Source: Leifsonia aquatica H1aii (GTDB lineage: Bacteria; Actinomycetota; Actinomycetes; Actinomycetales; Microbacteriaceae). From it: DNA of 64,000 bases. Below, one piece after another: positions 45,729 to 54,112 of this stretch. The DNA lies in contig NZ_AYMR01000009.1 of NCBI RefSeq assembly GCF_000633535.1, forward strand, positions 372,001 through 436,000. The letters are read 5' to 3'. The position numbers were made by a program, and so were the translations under genes. The notes below the pieces were generated by a model. The model was not told where the DNA came from. It did no database searches and worked only from the letters and a program-made list of their open reading frames with translations. The first letter of the stretch is position 1; each line of letters begins with the position of its first letter.

Positions 45729-46586
45729 ATGACCCTTCCGCTCTCCGACGCCCGTCCGCCGCGCCCCGTGCGTTCGCAGCACGTGTTCGAGGTGGTGCGC
45801 ACCGAACGGCTGACCCCGCACCTGGTGCGCGTGGTGCTGGGCGGCCCGGCGTTCGACGCCTTCGTGGCGCAGGCGGACCCGGCGACGCTGGCGAAGACGG
45901 ACAGATACGTCAAGCTGCTGATGGCGAAGCCCGGGCTCGGGCTGCGCCCCCCGTACGACCTGGACGCACTGCGCGGCGAGCTGGCGCCGGAGGACGTCCC
46001 GGTGCGCCGCACCTACACGATCCGCGCCCTCGACCCGGTGGCGCGCACCCTTGCGATCGACTTCGTGGTGCACGGCGACGAGGGCATCGCAGGGCCGTGG
46101 GCCGCTGCGGCCCGGCCGGGCGACCTGCTCGCGCTCTCCGGTCCCGGCGGGATGTACGCGCCGACGGATTCCGTCGCGGTCGAGCACCTTCTCCTCGGTG
46201 ACGAGAGCGCGCTCCCCGCGGTGGCGGCCGGGCTCGAAGGGATGCCCGCGCACGCGCGCGGCCTCGCCCTGATCGAGGTCGGCGGGGAGGGCGACCGGCT
46301 CCCGCTGGCGCGTCCCGAGGGTGTGGAGGTCCGCTGGGTGCACCGCGACGGAGCCGTCCCGGGGGAGCGGCTGGTCGATGCCGTGCGGGACCTGCCGGCA
46401 CCGACCGGGGCCGTTCAGGTCTTCGCGCACGGCGAGCGCTCGGCGATGAAGGGTGTGCGCGCCGTGCTGCAGGGCTGGGGCCTCACCCGCGACGACTACT
46501 CCCTCTCGGCCTACTGGGCGCTGGGCCGCGCAGAGGACACCTTCCAGGCCGAGAAGCGGCTGCCGGTGGGCGATCTGTTCGCCTGA
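45729..46586 (+). CDS. Siderophore-interacting protein (ferric-siderophore reductase)
   Basis: 285 residues. SIP family: flavin-binding N-terminal barrel with RRTYTIRAL, HGDEGIAGPWAAAARPGD and a C-terminal NAD(P)H domain (ALPAVAAGLEG...VFAHGERSAMKGVRAVL). It reduces iron(III)-siderophores in the cytosol to release iron. A single gene; convergent with gntR. No siderophore synthesis genes are near. Confidence 0.93.
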   Translation: MTLPLSDARPPRPVRSQHVFEVVRTERLTPHLVRVVLGGPAFDAFVAQADPATLAKTDRYVKLLMAKPGLGLRPPYDLDALRGELAPEDVPVRRTYTIRALDPVARTLAIDFVVHGDEGIAGPWAAAARPGDLLALSGPGGMYAPTDSVAVEHLLLGDESALPAVAAGLEGMPAHARGLALIEVGGEGDRLPLARPEGVEVRWVHRDGAVPGERLVDAVRDLPAPTGAVQVFAHGERSAMKGVRAVLQGWGLTRDDYSLSAYWALGRAEDTFQAEKRLPVGDLFA

Positions 46587-46604
46587 TCGGCGTCGCGCCG
46601 CGGC

Positions 46605-46620
46605 GCCTCCGAGGGGAGGC
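46605..46620. terminator. Short convergent hairpin
   Basis: GCCTCC / GGAGGC around GAGG (46605-46620), between the SIP gene and the gntR-type gene. Confidence 0.4.
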
Positions 46621-46622
46621 CG

Positions 46623-47300
46623 TCAGCCGGCCGGCTCGGCGGCGTGCGACACCGCGTTGATGCGGTCCGCCGCGATGGCGACGTGGTCGGCCATGGCGGC
46701 GTCCGCGCGGGCCGGATCGCCGCTCGCGAGCGCGTCGATGAGGGCCTCGTGCGAACGTGCGTGGGCGACGAGCTCGTCGGCGGCGAGCGACCCGTTGGCC
46801 GCGCGGAGGAAGCCGTTGATGCGGCTGCGCAGCTGCGAGGCGATGGTGAGGAGGGTGTGGTTGTCCGCCATCTCCCAGAGCGTCTCGTGGAATCGGCTGT
46901 CGAGGGCGAACATGCTCTCGACCTGCTCCTTCTCGGCGGCCGCGACCATCTGCTTCACGATTCGGCGGAGCGCCTGATCCGACTTGGCGGTCCACGCCTG
47001 CTGCACGCTGCGCGCGACGTACTGCTCCAGCACGATGCGCAGACCGGTGATCTCCTGCAGCTCCTTCTCGCTGAGGGAGGCCACCCGCGCGCCACGGCGC
47101 GGCGTCCGCTCGACGAGCCCCTCCTCGCTGAGCTTGGCGAGGGCCTCCCGCACCGGGATGTGGCTGACGCCGAGACTGTCGGCGAGCTTGCGCTCGACCA
47201 GCCGTTCGCCGGGCTCGAGCCGGCCGTTCTGGATGGCGTCGCGGAGCTCGTCGGCGACCTTGGCCGAGATGTTCCGGTCGGACACGCTGCCGAATGTCAT
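46623..47300 (-). CDS. GntR-family regulator, FCD (FadR-like) type
   Basis: 225 residues. N-terminal winged HTH (about 10-75, KVADELRDAIQNGRLEPGERLVERKLADSLGVSHIPVREALAKL) and an all-helical FCD effector domain with metal-site His/Asp residues (DSRFHETLW, HEALIDAL, ADHVAI). Divergent from the 13-gene catabolic cluster. FCD regulators usually bind small sugar acids, which fits an aldonate or 2-keto-sugar inducer. Twin near-identical sites in the shared promoter are its likely operators. Confidence 0.92.
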   Translation of the reverse strand: MTFGSVSDRNISAKVADELRDAIQNGRLEPGERLVERKLADSLGVSHIPVREALAKLSEEGLVERTPRRGARVASLSEKELQEITGLRIVLEQYVARSVQQAWTAKSDQALRRIVKQMVAAAEKEQVESMFALDSRFHETLWEMADNHTLLTIASQLRSRINGFLRAANGSLAADELVAHARSHEALIDALASGDPARADAAMADHVAIAADRINAVSHAAEPAG

Positions 47301-47346
47301 CGCGCTCCCTCCTGGTGCGAACGGGTTCCCTGGCGTGGGTGGTTCC

Positions 47347-47360
47347 GCTACAAGCTATAG
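47347..47360. promoter_or_regulatory. Putative GntR site 1
   Basis: GCTACAAGCTATAG, 47 bp upstream of the gntR start. It is a one-mismatch copy of site 2. Confidence 0.6.
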
Positions 47361-47456
47361 GACGCGAGGATGGATTCGCGCAATACACCGTTCGTGTCCT
47401 CCGGCTGTGAGGCCGTTTGTTTCGAGCGGGTAAAGCTTTCCTCCTCCGCTCGTCAT

Positions 47457-47475
47457 TTGCTACATGCTATAGCAA
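47457..47475. promoter_or_regulatory. Putative GntR site 2
   Basis: TTGCTA-N7-TAGCAA (47457-47475), containing GCTACATGCTATAG (47459-47472) and the palindrome TGCTATAGCA (47465-47474). A third half-site ATGCTAT follows at 47478. About 100 bp upstream of the first cluster gene. Confidence 0.65.
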
Positions 47476-47569
47476 TAATGCTATCGTGGGAGCGTTCGAC
47501 GGCGAACCGCTCCCGCGAAGCCGTCGGCCCGGATCCCCGGGCACAGCACAGGAGAGAGCGCGAGGAACG

Positions 47570-48844
47570 ATGCAGCACACGCCCGTAGTGGGCCGCCCGG
47601 TGCGGATCGCCGTCATCGGTGCAGGCAATCGCGGCCAGTCGTACGCGAAGTGGGTCCACGCCAACCCGGACCGCGCGCGCATCGTCGCCGTCGCCGACCC
47701 GCGGCCCTTCCAGCGCGCAGTGATCGCCGCCGGCGATCCCGAGGTGCGGCACTTCGACGACTGGCGCGATCTCGTCGCGGAGCCCGAGCGGGTCGCCGAC
47801 CTGGTCATCGTCTCGACCCAGGACCGCCTGCATGTCGAGCCCGCGGTCGCCTGCGCCCAGCGCGGCTACGCGATCCTGATGGAGAAGCCGCTCGCGCCGA
47901 CCGAGGAGGAGTCGCGGCGCATCGTCGCCGCGATCGAGTCCGCCGGCGTGCTGTTCGGCGTCTGCCACGTGATGCGGTACATGCCGTACACCGACCTGGT
48001 GAAGAGCGTCGTCGACTCCGGAGTGCTGGGCGACATCATCAATGTTCAGCATCTCGAGCCGGTCGGCTGGTGGCACATGGCGCACTCCTACGTGCGCGGC
48101 CCGTGGCGCCGCGAGGACCTCGCGACGCCGATGCTGCTGGCCAAGTCCAGCCACGACCTCGACTGGATCCGCTACGTGACCGGCAAGCGCATCGCGACGG
48201 TCGCGAGCTTCGGCTCGCGCCACCACTTCCGGCAGGAGAACAAGCCCGCCCTCGCCGCCGACCGCTGCCTCGACTGCCCGCTGCAGGAGACCTGCCCGTA
48301 CGCCGCCCAGAAGCTCTACCTGCCGGTCGTCCGTACGGAAGGCGCCGTCTGGCCGGTCACCGTCATCACCGACGACGCGACCGAGGAGGGCGTGATCGAG
48401 GCGCTCCGCACCGGTCCGTACGGCGTCTGCGTCTACGGCGCCGACAACACCGTCGTGGACAACCAGGTCGTCGCCCTCCAGTTCGAGGACGGCACGGCCG
48501 GGACCTTCACGATGACGGCCTTCAGCGAGCAGGAGCACCGCAAGACCCAGCTCTTCGGCTCGCACGGGATGCTCGACGGCGACGGCGAGTGCGTGCGGGT
48601 CACCGACTTCCGCACCGGCGAGTCCACGGTCCACGAGACCGGACCGACGGGAGCGGCGAACGCCGGAGGCGACCACGGCGGCGGGGACGGCGGCGTGATG
48701 AGCGCCTTCGTCGCGGCCGTCGCCGCCGGCGACCCGGACCTCATCCGGTCCGGTCCGCGCGAGTCCCTCGACAGCCACCTGGCGGTGTTCGCGGCCGAAC
48801 GCTCGCGGCACGGCGGGACGGTCGAGGCGGTCCCGCGCTACTGA
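47570..48844 (+). CDS. Gfo/Idh/MocA-family oxidoreductase (1)
   Basis: 424 residues, longer than the usual ~340. Rossmann motif VIGAGNRGQSYAKW (16-29), EKPLAP (105-110) with the catalytic Lys. The C-terminal part has an insert with CLDCPLQETC (Cys233, 236, 242), a possible metal site. NAD(P)-dependent sugar or sugar-acid dehydrogenase. First gene of the rightward cluster; GAGGAA site before ATG 47570. Confidence 0.9.
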   Translation: MQHTPVVGRPVRIAVIGAGNRGQSYAKWVHANPDRARIVAVADPRPFQRAVIAAGDPEVRHFDDWRDLVAEPERVADLVIVSTQDRLHVEPAVACAQRGYAILMEKPLAPTEEESRRIVAAIESAGVLFGVCHVMRYMPYTDLVKSVVDSGVLGDIINVQHLEPVGWWHMAHSYVRGPWRREDLATPMLLAKSSHDLDWIRYVTGKRIATVASFGSRHHFRQENKPALAADRCLDCPLQETCPYAAQKLYLPVVRTEGAVWPVTVITDDATEEGVIEALRTGPYGVCVYGADNTVVDNQVVALQFEDGTAGTFTMTAFSEQEHRKTQLFGSHGMLDGDGECVRVTDFRTGESTVHETGPTGAANAGGDHGGGDGGVMSAFVAAVAAGDPDLIRSGPRESLDSHLAVFAAERSRHGGTVEAVPRY

Positions 48845-48902
48845 CAGCACCATTCACCCTGCGGCACCCGCCGCGAACCCCCACCACGCACGAAGGAGCA
48901 GC

Positions 48903-50147
48903 ATGCGGTACACGAAGACGATCACGGCGGCCGCCGTGGCAGCCACGGCGGCGCTCGCGCTGGCCGGCTGCAGCGGCAACTCCGGCGGCTCGGACGGATC
49001 GAAGAAGACGGTCACCATGTGGATCTACCCGGTGATCGCCGACGAGGCGAAGCACAAGACCTTCTGGGATGACACCGTCAAGGCGTTCGAGGCCGAGCAC
49101 AAGGACATCACGGTGAAGTACGAGATCTACCCGTGGGCGAACCGCGACGAGTCGCTGTCGACGGCGATCGCGGCCGGCAAGGGCCCCGACCTGGTCTACC
49201 TGATCCCGGACCAGCTGAGCACCTACCAGAAGTCGATCGAGCCGATGGACTCCTACCTGCCGAGCGCGCAGAAGAAGGACATCCTCGACAACGTCGCGGA
49301 GTCGATCACCATCGACGGCAAGCTGATGGCGGCGCCGATCCTCACGAGCGCCAACGCGCTGATGTGCGACGCGAAGGCGTTCGAGGCCGCGGGCGTCACC
49401 GAGTACCCGAAGACCTGGGACGACCTGGAGAAGCTCGCCCCGACCTTCAAGGAGAAGGGCATCTACGTCACGCAGTACTTCGGCTCGCCCGACGTGACGC
49501 TGAACATGACCTTCTACCCGCTCCTGTGGCAGGCGGGCGGCTCGGTCTACAACAAGGACGGCAGCAAGGTCGCCTTCGACAGCACGGCCGGCGAGAAGGC
49601 GCTCAGCATGATCTCCGACTTCGCCGCGAAGGGCTACATCGAGAAGGACCTCATCTCGACCATGCCCGCCCTGGAGCAGACCGCGCTCGCCACGAACAAC
49701 GTGGCCTGCACGTGGCAGTCCGGCCCGAGCGACGTCACCAGCTTCTGGGGCGAGGACGCGATCAAGATCCTCCCCCCGCTGACCGACGAGAAGCAGGTCT
49801 CCTACGGCACGGTCGGCTCGCTCGCCATGCTCAAGGGGGCGAAGGACAAGGACGCCGCGGGCGAGTTCGCCGCGTTCGCCACGGACGCCGAGAACTCGAA
49901 GAAGTTCGACCTGGCCTCCAACTTCTTCTCCCCGCTGAAGTCGACCGGCGAGCTCTACGCCGACAACCCCATCCAGAGCGCGATCGAGAAGACGATCCCG
50001 ACCAGCAAGGTCGGGGAGCTGCAGCCGAGCGCCCGCGCCGTCATGGGTGTGCTCGCACCGGAGATCCAGGCGGCCCTGCTCGGCACGAAGACGCCGGAGC
50101 AGGCGCTGAAGGACGCGGCCGCCGCCGCACAGCCCCTCATCAAGTGA
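48903..50147 (+). CDS. ABC sugar transporter substrate-binding lipoprotein
   Basis: 414 residues. Signal peptide with lipobox LAGC (Cys23), Gly/Ser linker and a family 1 solute-binding fold (TVTMWIYPVIAD..., PDLVYLIPDQLSTY, late ELQPSARAVMGVLAPEIQAALLG). It delivers the sugar to the two permeases that follow. AAGGAGC site before the ATG. A 17-bp GC hairpin sits directly after the stop. Confidence 0.95.
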   Translation: MRYTKTITAAAVAATAALALAGCSGNSGGSDGSKKTVTMWIYPVIADEAKHKTFWDDTVKAFEAEHKDITVKYEIYPWANRDESLSTAIAAGKGPDLVYLIPDQLSTYQKSIEPMDSYLPSAQKKDILDNVAESITIDGKLMAAPILTSANALMCDAKAFEAAGVTEYPKTWDDLEKLAPTFKEKGIYVTQYFGSPDVTLNMTFYPLLWQAGGSVYNKDGSKVAFDSTAGEKALSMISDFAAKGYIEKDLISTMPALEQTALATNNVACTWQSGPSDVTSFWGEDAIKILPPLTDEKQVSYGTVGSLAMLKGAKDKDAAGEFAAFATDAENSKKFDLASNFFSPLKSTGELYADNPIQSAIEKTIPTSKVGELQPSARAVMGVLAPEIQAALLGTKTPEQALKDAAAAAQPLIK

Positions 50148-50152
50148 CGAAC

Positions 50153-50191
50153 CGGTCCGGCCGGGGCGCCCCCCGCGCCCCGGCCGGACCG
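50153..50191 (+). terminator. 17-bp GC hairpin after the binding-protein gene
   Basis: CGGTCCGGCCGGGGCGC (50153-50169) pairs perfectly with 50175-50191 around CCCCC, 6 nt after the SBP stop and 16 nt before the permease start. No T-run. Probably stabilises the SBP mRNA or causes partial termination. Confidence 0.75.
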
Positions 50192-50206
50192 ACCGAGGAG
50201 ACGCAC

Positions 50207-51160
50207 GTGACCACCACCCCCACCCAGCCGCGGCCGCCGGCGGTCGGCGGACGCCCGCAGGACGGACGCCCCGACGGCCGTCCGCCCGGCTTGACCAAGC
50301 GCGTGCTCGCCCGCAGGGAGGCGCGGATCGCGCTCTTCTTCGTGCTCCCCGCGTTCCTGCTGTTCCTGGCCTTCCGTTTCGGTCCGGCCATCGCCGGTGT
50401 CGGGCTCAGCTTCTTCGACTACGACATCTCGGGCGAGCTCGACTGGGAGGGGCTGAAGAACTTCGAGCGGATGCTCTCCGACCCGACGTTCTGGCAGGCG
50501 TTCGGCGTGACCCTGGCCTACTCGGTGCTCGCGGTGCCGATCTCCCTCGCCCTGTCGGTCGCGATGGCGCTCGGGGTGCGCCGCGCGTTCCGCGGATCGC
50601 GCTTCTTCCGTTCGGTGTTCTTCCTCCCGGTGATCACGTCCCTGGTGCTGGCGGGTGCGATCTTCAAGTGGATCTTCTCGACCGACGGACCATGGTCGGC
50701 GATCATGACCCCCCTCGGCCTCGGCGGCTCGTGGCTCAACTCGACCGTGCTCGTCATCCCTGCGCTCGTCGTCGTCGGCGTCTGGTCCCGGTTCGGCTAC
50801 GGCATGCTCATCGTCATCGCCGCGCTGCAGGACGTGCCGCGCGAGCACGAGGAGGCCGCCCTGATGGACGGCGCCGGGGCGTGGAACCGGTTCCGCTACA
50901 TCGTGCTCCCGCGACTGAAGCCCACCCTGTTCTTCCTGGCGGTGATCGAGACCACCGCGTCGTTCCAGGTCTTCGACCTCGTCTACGTGATGACGCAAGG
51001 CGGCCCGGCGCACGCCAGCTACTCGCTGGTCTACATGCTCTACGACCAGGGCTTCAAGTACACCGACTACGGGTACGCCGCCGCGATCGGCGTCGCCCTC
51101 TTCGTCATGACACTCGTCGTCGCGCTCATCCAGCGCCGCGTCATCGGGAGGCAGAAATGA
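50207..51160 (+). CDS. ABC sugar transporter permease 1
   Basis: 317 residues, GTG start behind GAGGAG. MalF-like: about six helices, with the EAA loop EHEEAALMDGAGAWNRFRYIVLP (about 225-247) for ATPase contact. Pro/Arg/Gly-rich cytosolic start (1-35). Pairs with the next permease, which it overlaps by 4 bp. No ATPase gene in the cluster. Confidence 0.94.
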   Translation: MTTTPTQPRPPAVGGRPQDGRPDGRPPGLTKRVLARREARIALFFVLPAFLLFLAFRFGPAIAGVGLSFFDYDISGELDWEGLKNFERMLSDPTFWQAFGVTLAYSVLAVPISLALSVAMALGVRRAFRGSRFFRSVFFLPVITSLVLAGAIFKWIFSTDGPWSAIMTPLGLGGSWLNSTVLVIPALVVVGVWSRFGYGMLIVIAALQDVPREHEEAALMDGAGAWNRFRYIVLPRLKPTLFFLAVIETTASFQVFDLVYVMTQGGPAHASYSLVYMLYDQGFKYTDYGYAAAIGVALFVMTLVVALIQRRVIGRQK

Positions 51161-52023
51161 CCACCGCGACTCCGCGCCTGAAGCGCACCCGCTCGTTCCG
51201 CGCGCTCGAGCCGACCCGCGGCGGGCTCGTCGTCCGCTACATCTGGCTGTCGATCGCCGCCGTGCTGTGCTTCTTCCCCTTCTACGCGATGGTCGTGCTC
51301 AGCCTGAAGCCGGGCCTCGCGGTCCAGTTCCCGCAGAGCCTGCTGCCGTGGAACCTCTCCACCGCGTCGTACGAACAGGTGCTCGGCGGGCAGAACCTGC
51401 TGGCCTGGGTCGGCAACACCCTCATCTACGCGATCGTGAGCGTGGTGGCCGTGCTGCTGCTGTCGGCGATGGCCGGATACGCGTTCGCGAAGAAGCGGTT
51501 CCGGGGCAAGGAGACGATGTTCTGGTCGTTCCTGGCCATGGTGATGGTGCCGTTCCACGTCACCCTGATCCCGACGTTCATCGTGCTGGCGAAGCTCGGC
51601 GGCGTCGACACCTACTGGGGCCTCATCCTCCCGACCCTGGCGAACGCGCAGGCGGTGTTCCTGATGCGGCAGTTCATCGAGGGGCTGCCCGACGATCTGT
51701 TCGAGGCGGCGCGGATCGACGGTGCGGGGGAGTTCCGCATCTTCCTGACGATCGTCCTCCCGTTGTGCAAGCCGGTGCTCGCGACCCTCGGGATCTTCAT
51801 CTTCCTGTGGCACTGGAACGACTTCCTCTGGCCGTTGATCATGGCCAAGAGCTCCGACATGTGGACGCTGACGGTCGGCATCGCGTCGCTCCAGCAGCAG
51901 AACGTGCCGCTGAGCGTGATGCTCGCCGGCTCGGTCGTCGCTCTCGTCCCCATCTTCTTCGCCTACGTCGTGGCCCAGCGCTACGTGCAGGAAGGCGTCA
52001 CGTCCGCGGGGATCAAGGGCTGA
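51157..52023 (+). CDS. ABC sugar transporter permease 2
   Basis: 288 residues, MalG-like with six helices and the EAA loop (DDLFEAARIDGAGEFRIFLTIVLP, about 185-208). Completes the importer channel with permease 1. The ATG overlaps the permease 1 stop. It must use an ATPase encoded elsewhere, such as a shared MsiK-type protein. Confidence 0.94.
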   Translation: MTTATPRLKRTRSFRALEPTRGGLVVRYIWLSIAAVLCFFPFYAMVVLSLKPGLAVQFPQSLLPWNLSTASYEQVLGGQNLLAWVGNTLIYAIVSVVAVLLLSAMAGYAFAKKRFRGKETMFWSFLAMVMVPFHVTLIPTFIVLAKLGGVDTYWGLILPTLANAQAVFLMRQFIEGLPDDLFEAARIDGAGEFRIFLTIVLPLCKPVLATLGIFIFLWHWNDFLWPLIMAKSSDMWTLTVGIASLQQQNVPLSVMLAGSVVALVPIFFAYVVAQRYVQEGVTSAGIKG

Positions 52024-52052
52024 CGCCCGCCCCATCGATGCGAAAGGCAGAC

Positions 52053-53075
52053 ATGTTCAGCAGTGAGAAGGAGCTCGAGGAGGCGCTGGCGACGCCGAGC
52101 GCCGCCCTCGTCGCCGACCTGGCGGAGTCCCGGGGCGACCTGGTCGTGCTCGGCGCCGGCGGCAAGATGGGACCGAGCCTGTCGGTGCTCGCGCGCCGCG
52201 CCCTCGATGAGGCCGGGCGCGGTTCCGACACGGTCTACGCCGTCTCGCGGTTCTCGAGCGACGAGGCCCGCAGGCGCCTGGAAGTGGAGCGGGTGGAGGT
52301 CGTGCCCTTCGACCTCCTCTCCGACCGCGACCTGGCGGAGCTGCCGGATGCGCCGAACGTCGTGTTCATGGTGGGCGCCAAGTTCGGTGCGGCCACCAAC
52401 GCCTCCTGGGCGTGGGAGGTCAACGCCGCACTGCCCGACCGCGTCGCGCGCCGCTACCGCGACAGCGCGATCACGGCGATGTCCACGGGCAACGTCTACC
52501 CCTTCGTCGCGCCGGGCTCGGGCGGCTCGGTGGAGTCGGACGTGCCGGGACCCGTCGGCGAGTACGCGATGTCGTGCCTGGGGCGCGAGCGCGTCTTCGA
52601 GTTCGGCGCCGTGACGCGCGGGACCCGGGTGTCGATCGTGCGCCTCAACTACGCCGTCGACCTGCGCTACGGCGTGCTCGCCGACATCGGGTCGACCGTG
52701 CTGTCGGAGGCGCCGGTCGATCTGACGACGGGTGCCGTGAACGTCGTGTGGCAGGGCTACGCGAACGAGGTCGTGCTGCGGTCGCTCGGGCATGCCAGCG
52801 ACGCCGTCTTCACCGTCAACCTGACCGGTCCCGAGCTGCTGAGCGTCCGCGGCATCGCGGAGCGCTTCGGCGCCCTGTTCGACCGCGAGGTCTCGTTCGT
52901 GGGGGAGCCGGCACCCTCCGCGCTGCTCAACAACGCCGGTCGCTGCTTCGAGCTGTTCGGCTACCCGACGGTCCCCGCCGGGACACTCATCGAGTGGCAG
53001 GCCGACTGGCTGCGCGCGGGGCTGCCCACCTCCGGCAAGCCGACCAAGTGGGCCGTCCGCGACGGGAGGTTCTGA
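52053..53075 (+). CDS. NAD-dependent epimerase/dehydratase-like protein
   Basis: 340 residues. Extended SDR fold: Rossmann motif VVLGAGGKMGPSLS (about 36-49), then the STGNVYPFV segment; the usual YxxxK appears as YAMSCLGRE, so the catalytic Lys is missing. It may be an atypical or non-redox member. ATG 52053 has AAAGG upstream. One-base stop/start overlap with the next gene. Confidence 0.78.
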   Translation: MFSSEKELEEALATPSAALVADLAESRGDLVVLGAGGKMGPSLSVLARRALDEAGRGSDTVYAVSRFSSDEARRRLEVERVEVVPFDLLSDRDLAELPDAPNVVFMVGAKFGAATNASWAWEVNAALPDRVARRYRDSAITAMSTGNVYPFVAPGSGGSVESDVPGPVGEYAMSCLGRERVFEFGAVTRGTRVSIVRLNYAVDLRYGVLADIGSTVLSEAPVDLTTGAVNVVWQGYANEVVLRSLGHASDAVFTVNLTGPELLSVRGIAERFGALFDREVSFVGEPAPSALLNNAGRCFELFGYPTVPAGTLIEWQADWLRAGLPTSGKPTKWAVRDGRF

Positions 53076-54112
53076 TGGGCGCGGAGCTCCTGGCCGAGGG
53101 CCTCGTCATCCCGGCGCACCCCCTCGCTCTCACCGCGGAGCGCCGGCTCGACGAGCGCCGCCAGCGCGCCCTGACGCGGTACTACCTGGCGGCCGGTGCG
53201 GGCGGGATCGCGATCGCGGTGCACACGACGCAGTTCGAGATCCACGAGCCGGAGCGCGGGCTCCTGGAGCCGGTGCTCGCCCTCACCGCCGATGTCCTCG
53301 ACCGGGAGGCGGACCGCGACCTGGTGCGCATCGCCGGCGTGGTCGGTCCGACCGCGCAGGCCGTGGCCGAGGCGGAGCTCGCTGCCGGTCTCGGCTACGA
53401 CGCGGTGCTGGTGAGCCCGCGCCTGGCCGGGGCGACGGAGGACGCGCTGATCGAGCGCGCCCGCGCGGTCGGCGAGGTGCTCCCGGTGATCGGCTTCTAT
53501 CTGCAGGAGGCCATCGGCGGCCCGGTGCTCTCGCGCGCCTTCTGGCGGCGCTTCGCCGATCTGCCCGCGGTGGTCGCGGTGAAGGCCGCGCCGTTCGACC
53601 GGTACCGCACGATCGAGCTCGTCCGCGGGGTCGGGGAGTCGGACCGTGCGTCCGACGTCGCCCTCTACACGGGCAACGACGACGCGATCATCGCGGACCT
53701 CACCGCGGTGCACCGGGTGCAGACGGCGAGCGGTGTGCGCGAGCTGCGCTTCCGCGGCGGACTGCTCGGCCAATGGGCGGTCGGCACGCGAGCGGCGACC
53801 GGCGTGCTCGACCTCGCCGCACGGGCTCGGACCGGAGACGGCGCCGCGGCGCTCGAGCTCGCGGACCTCGCCGCCGATCTGACCGACCTGAACGCGGCGG
53901 TATTCGATCCCGGCAACGGGTTCGCGGGTGTGATCGCGGGTGTCCACGAGGTGCTGCGCCAGCAGGGCCTGCTCGAGGGGATCTGGTGCCTGGACCCGGA
54001 GGAGACGCTCTCGCCGGGACAGGCGGCGGAGATCGAGCGCGTGCGCGTGGCGTACCCGCGGCTCAGCGACGACGCCTTCATCGCCGAGCACCGGGATGCG
54101 TGGCTGAGCTGA
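53075..54112 (+). CDS. DapA-like class I lyase/aldolase
   Basis: 345 residues. Dihydrodipicolinate synthase/NAL superfamily: Schiff-base Lys170 (VVAVKAAPFDRYRT) and Tyr142 (GFYLQEAIGG) keep the 28-residue spacing of the family. It lacks the DapA-specific arginine context, so a 2-keto-3-deoxy-sugar aldolase or sugar-acid dehydratase is more likely than lysine synthesis. Couples by TGATG overlaps to both neighbours. Confidence 0.85.
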   Translation: MGAELLAEGLVIPAHPLALTAERRLDERRQRALTRYYLAAGAGGIAIAVHTTQFEIHEPERGLLEPVLALTADVLDREADRDLVRIAGVVGPTAQAVAEAELAAGLGYDAVLVSPRLAGATEDALIERARAVGEVLPVIGFYLQEAIGGPVLSRAFWRRFADLPAVVAVKAAPFDRYRTIELVRGVGESDRASDVALYTGNDDAIIADLTAVHRVQTASGVRELRFRGGLLGQWAVGTRAATGVLDLAARARTGDGAAALELADLAADLTDLNAAVFDPGNGFAGVIAGVHEVLRQQGLLEGIWCLDPEETLSPGQAAEIERVRVAYPRLSDDAFIAEHRDAWLS

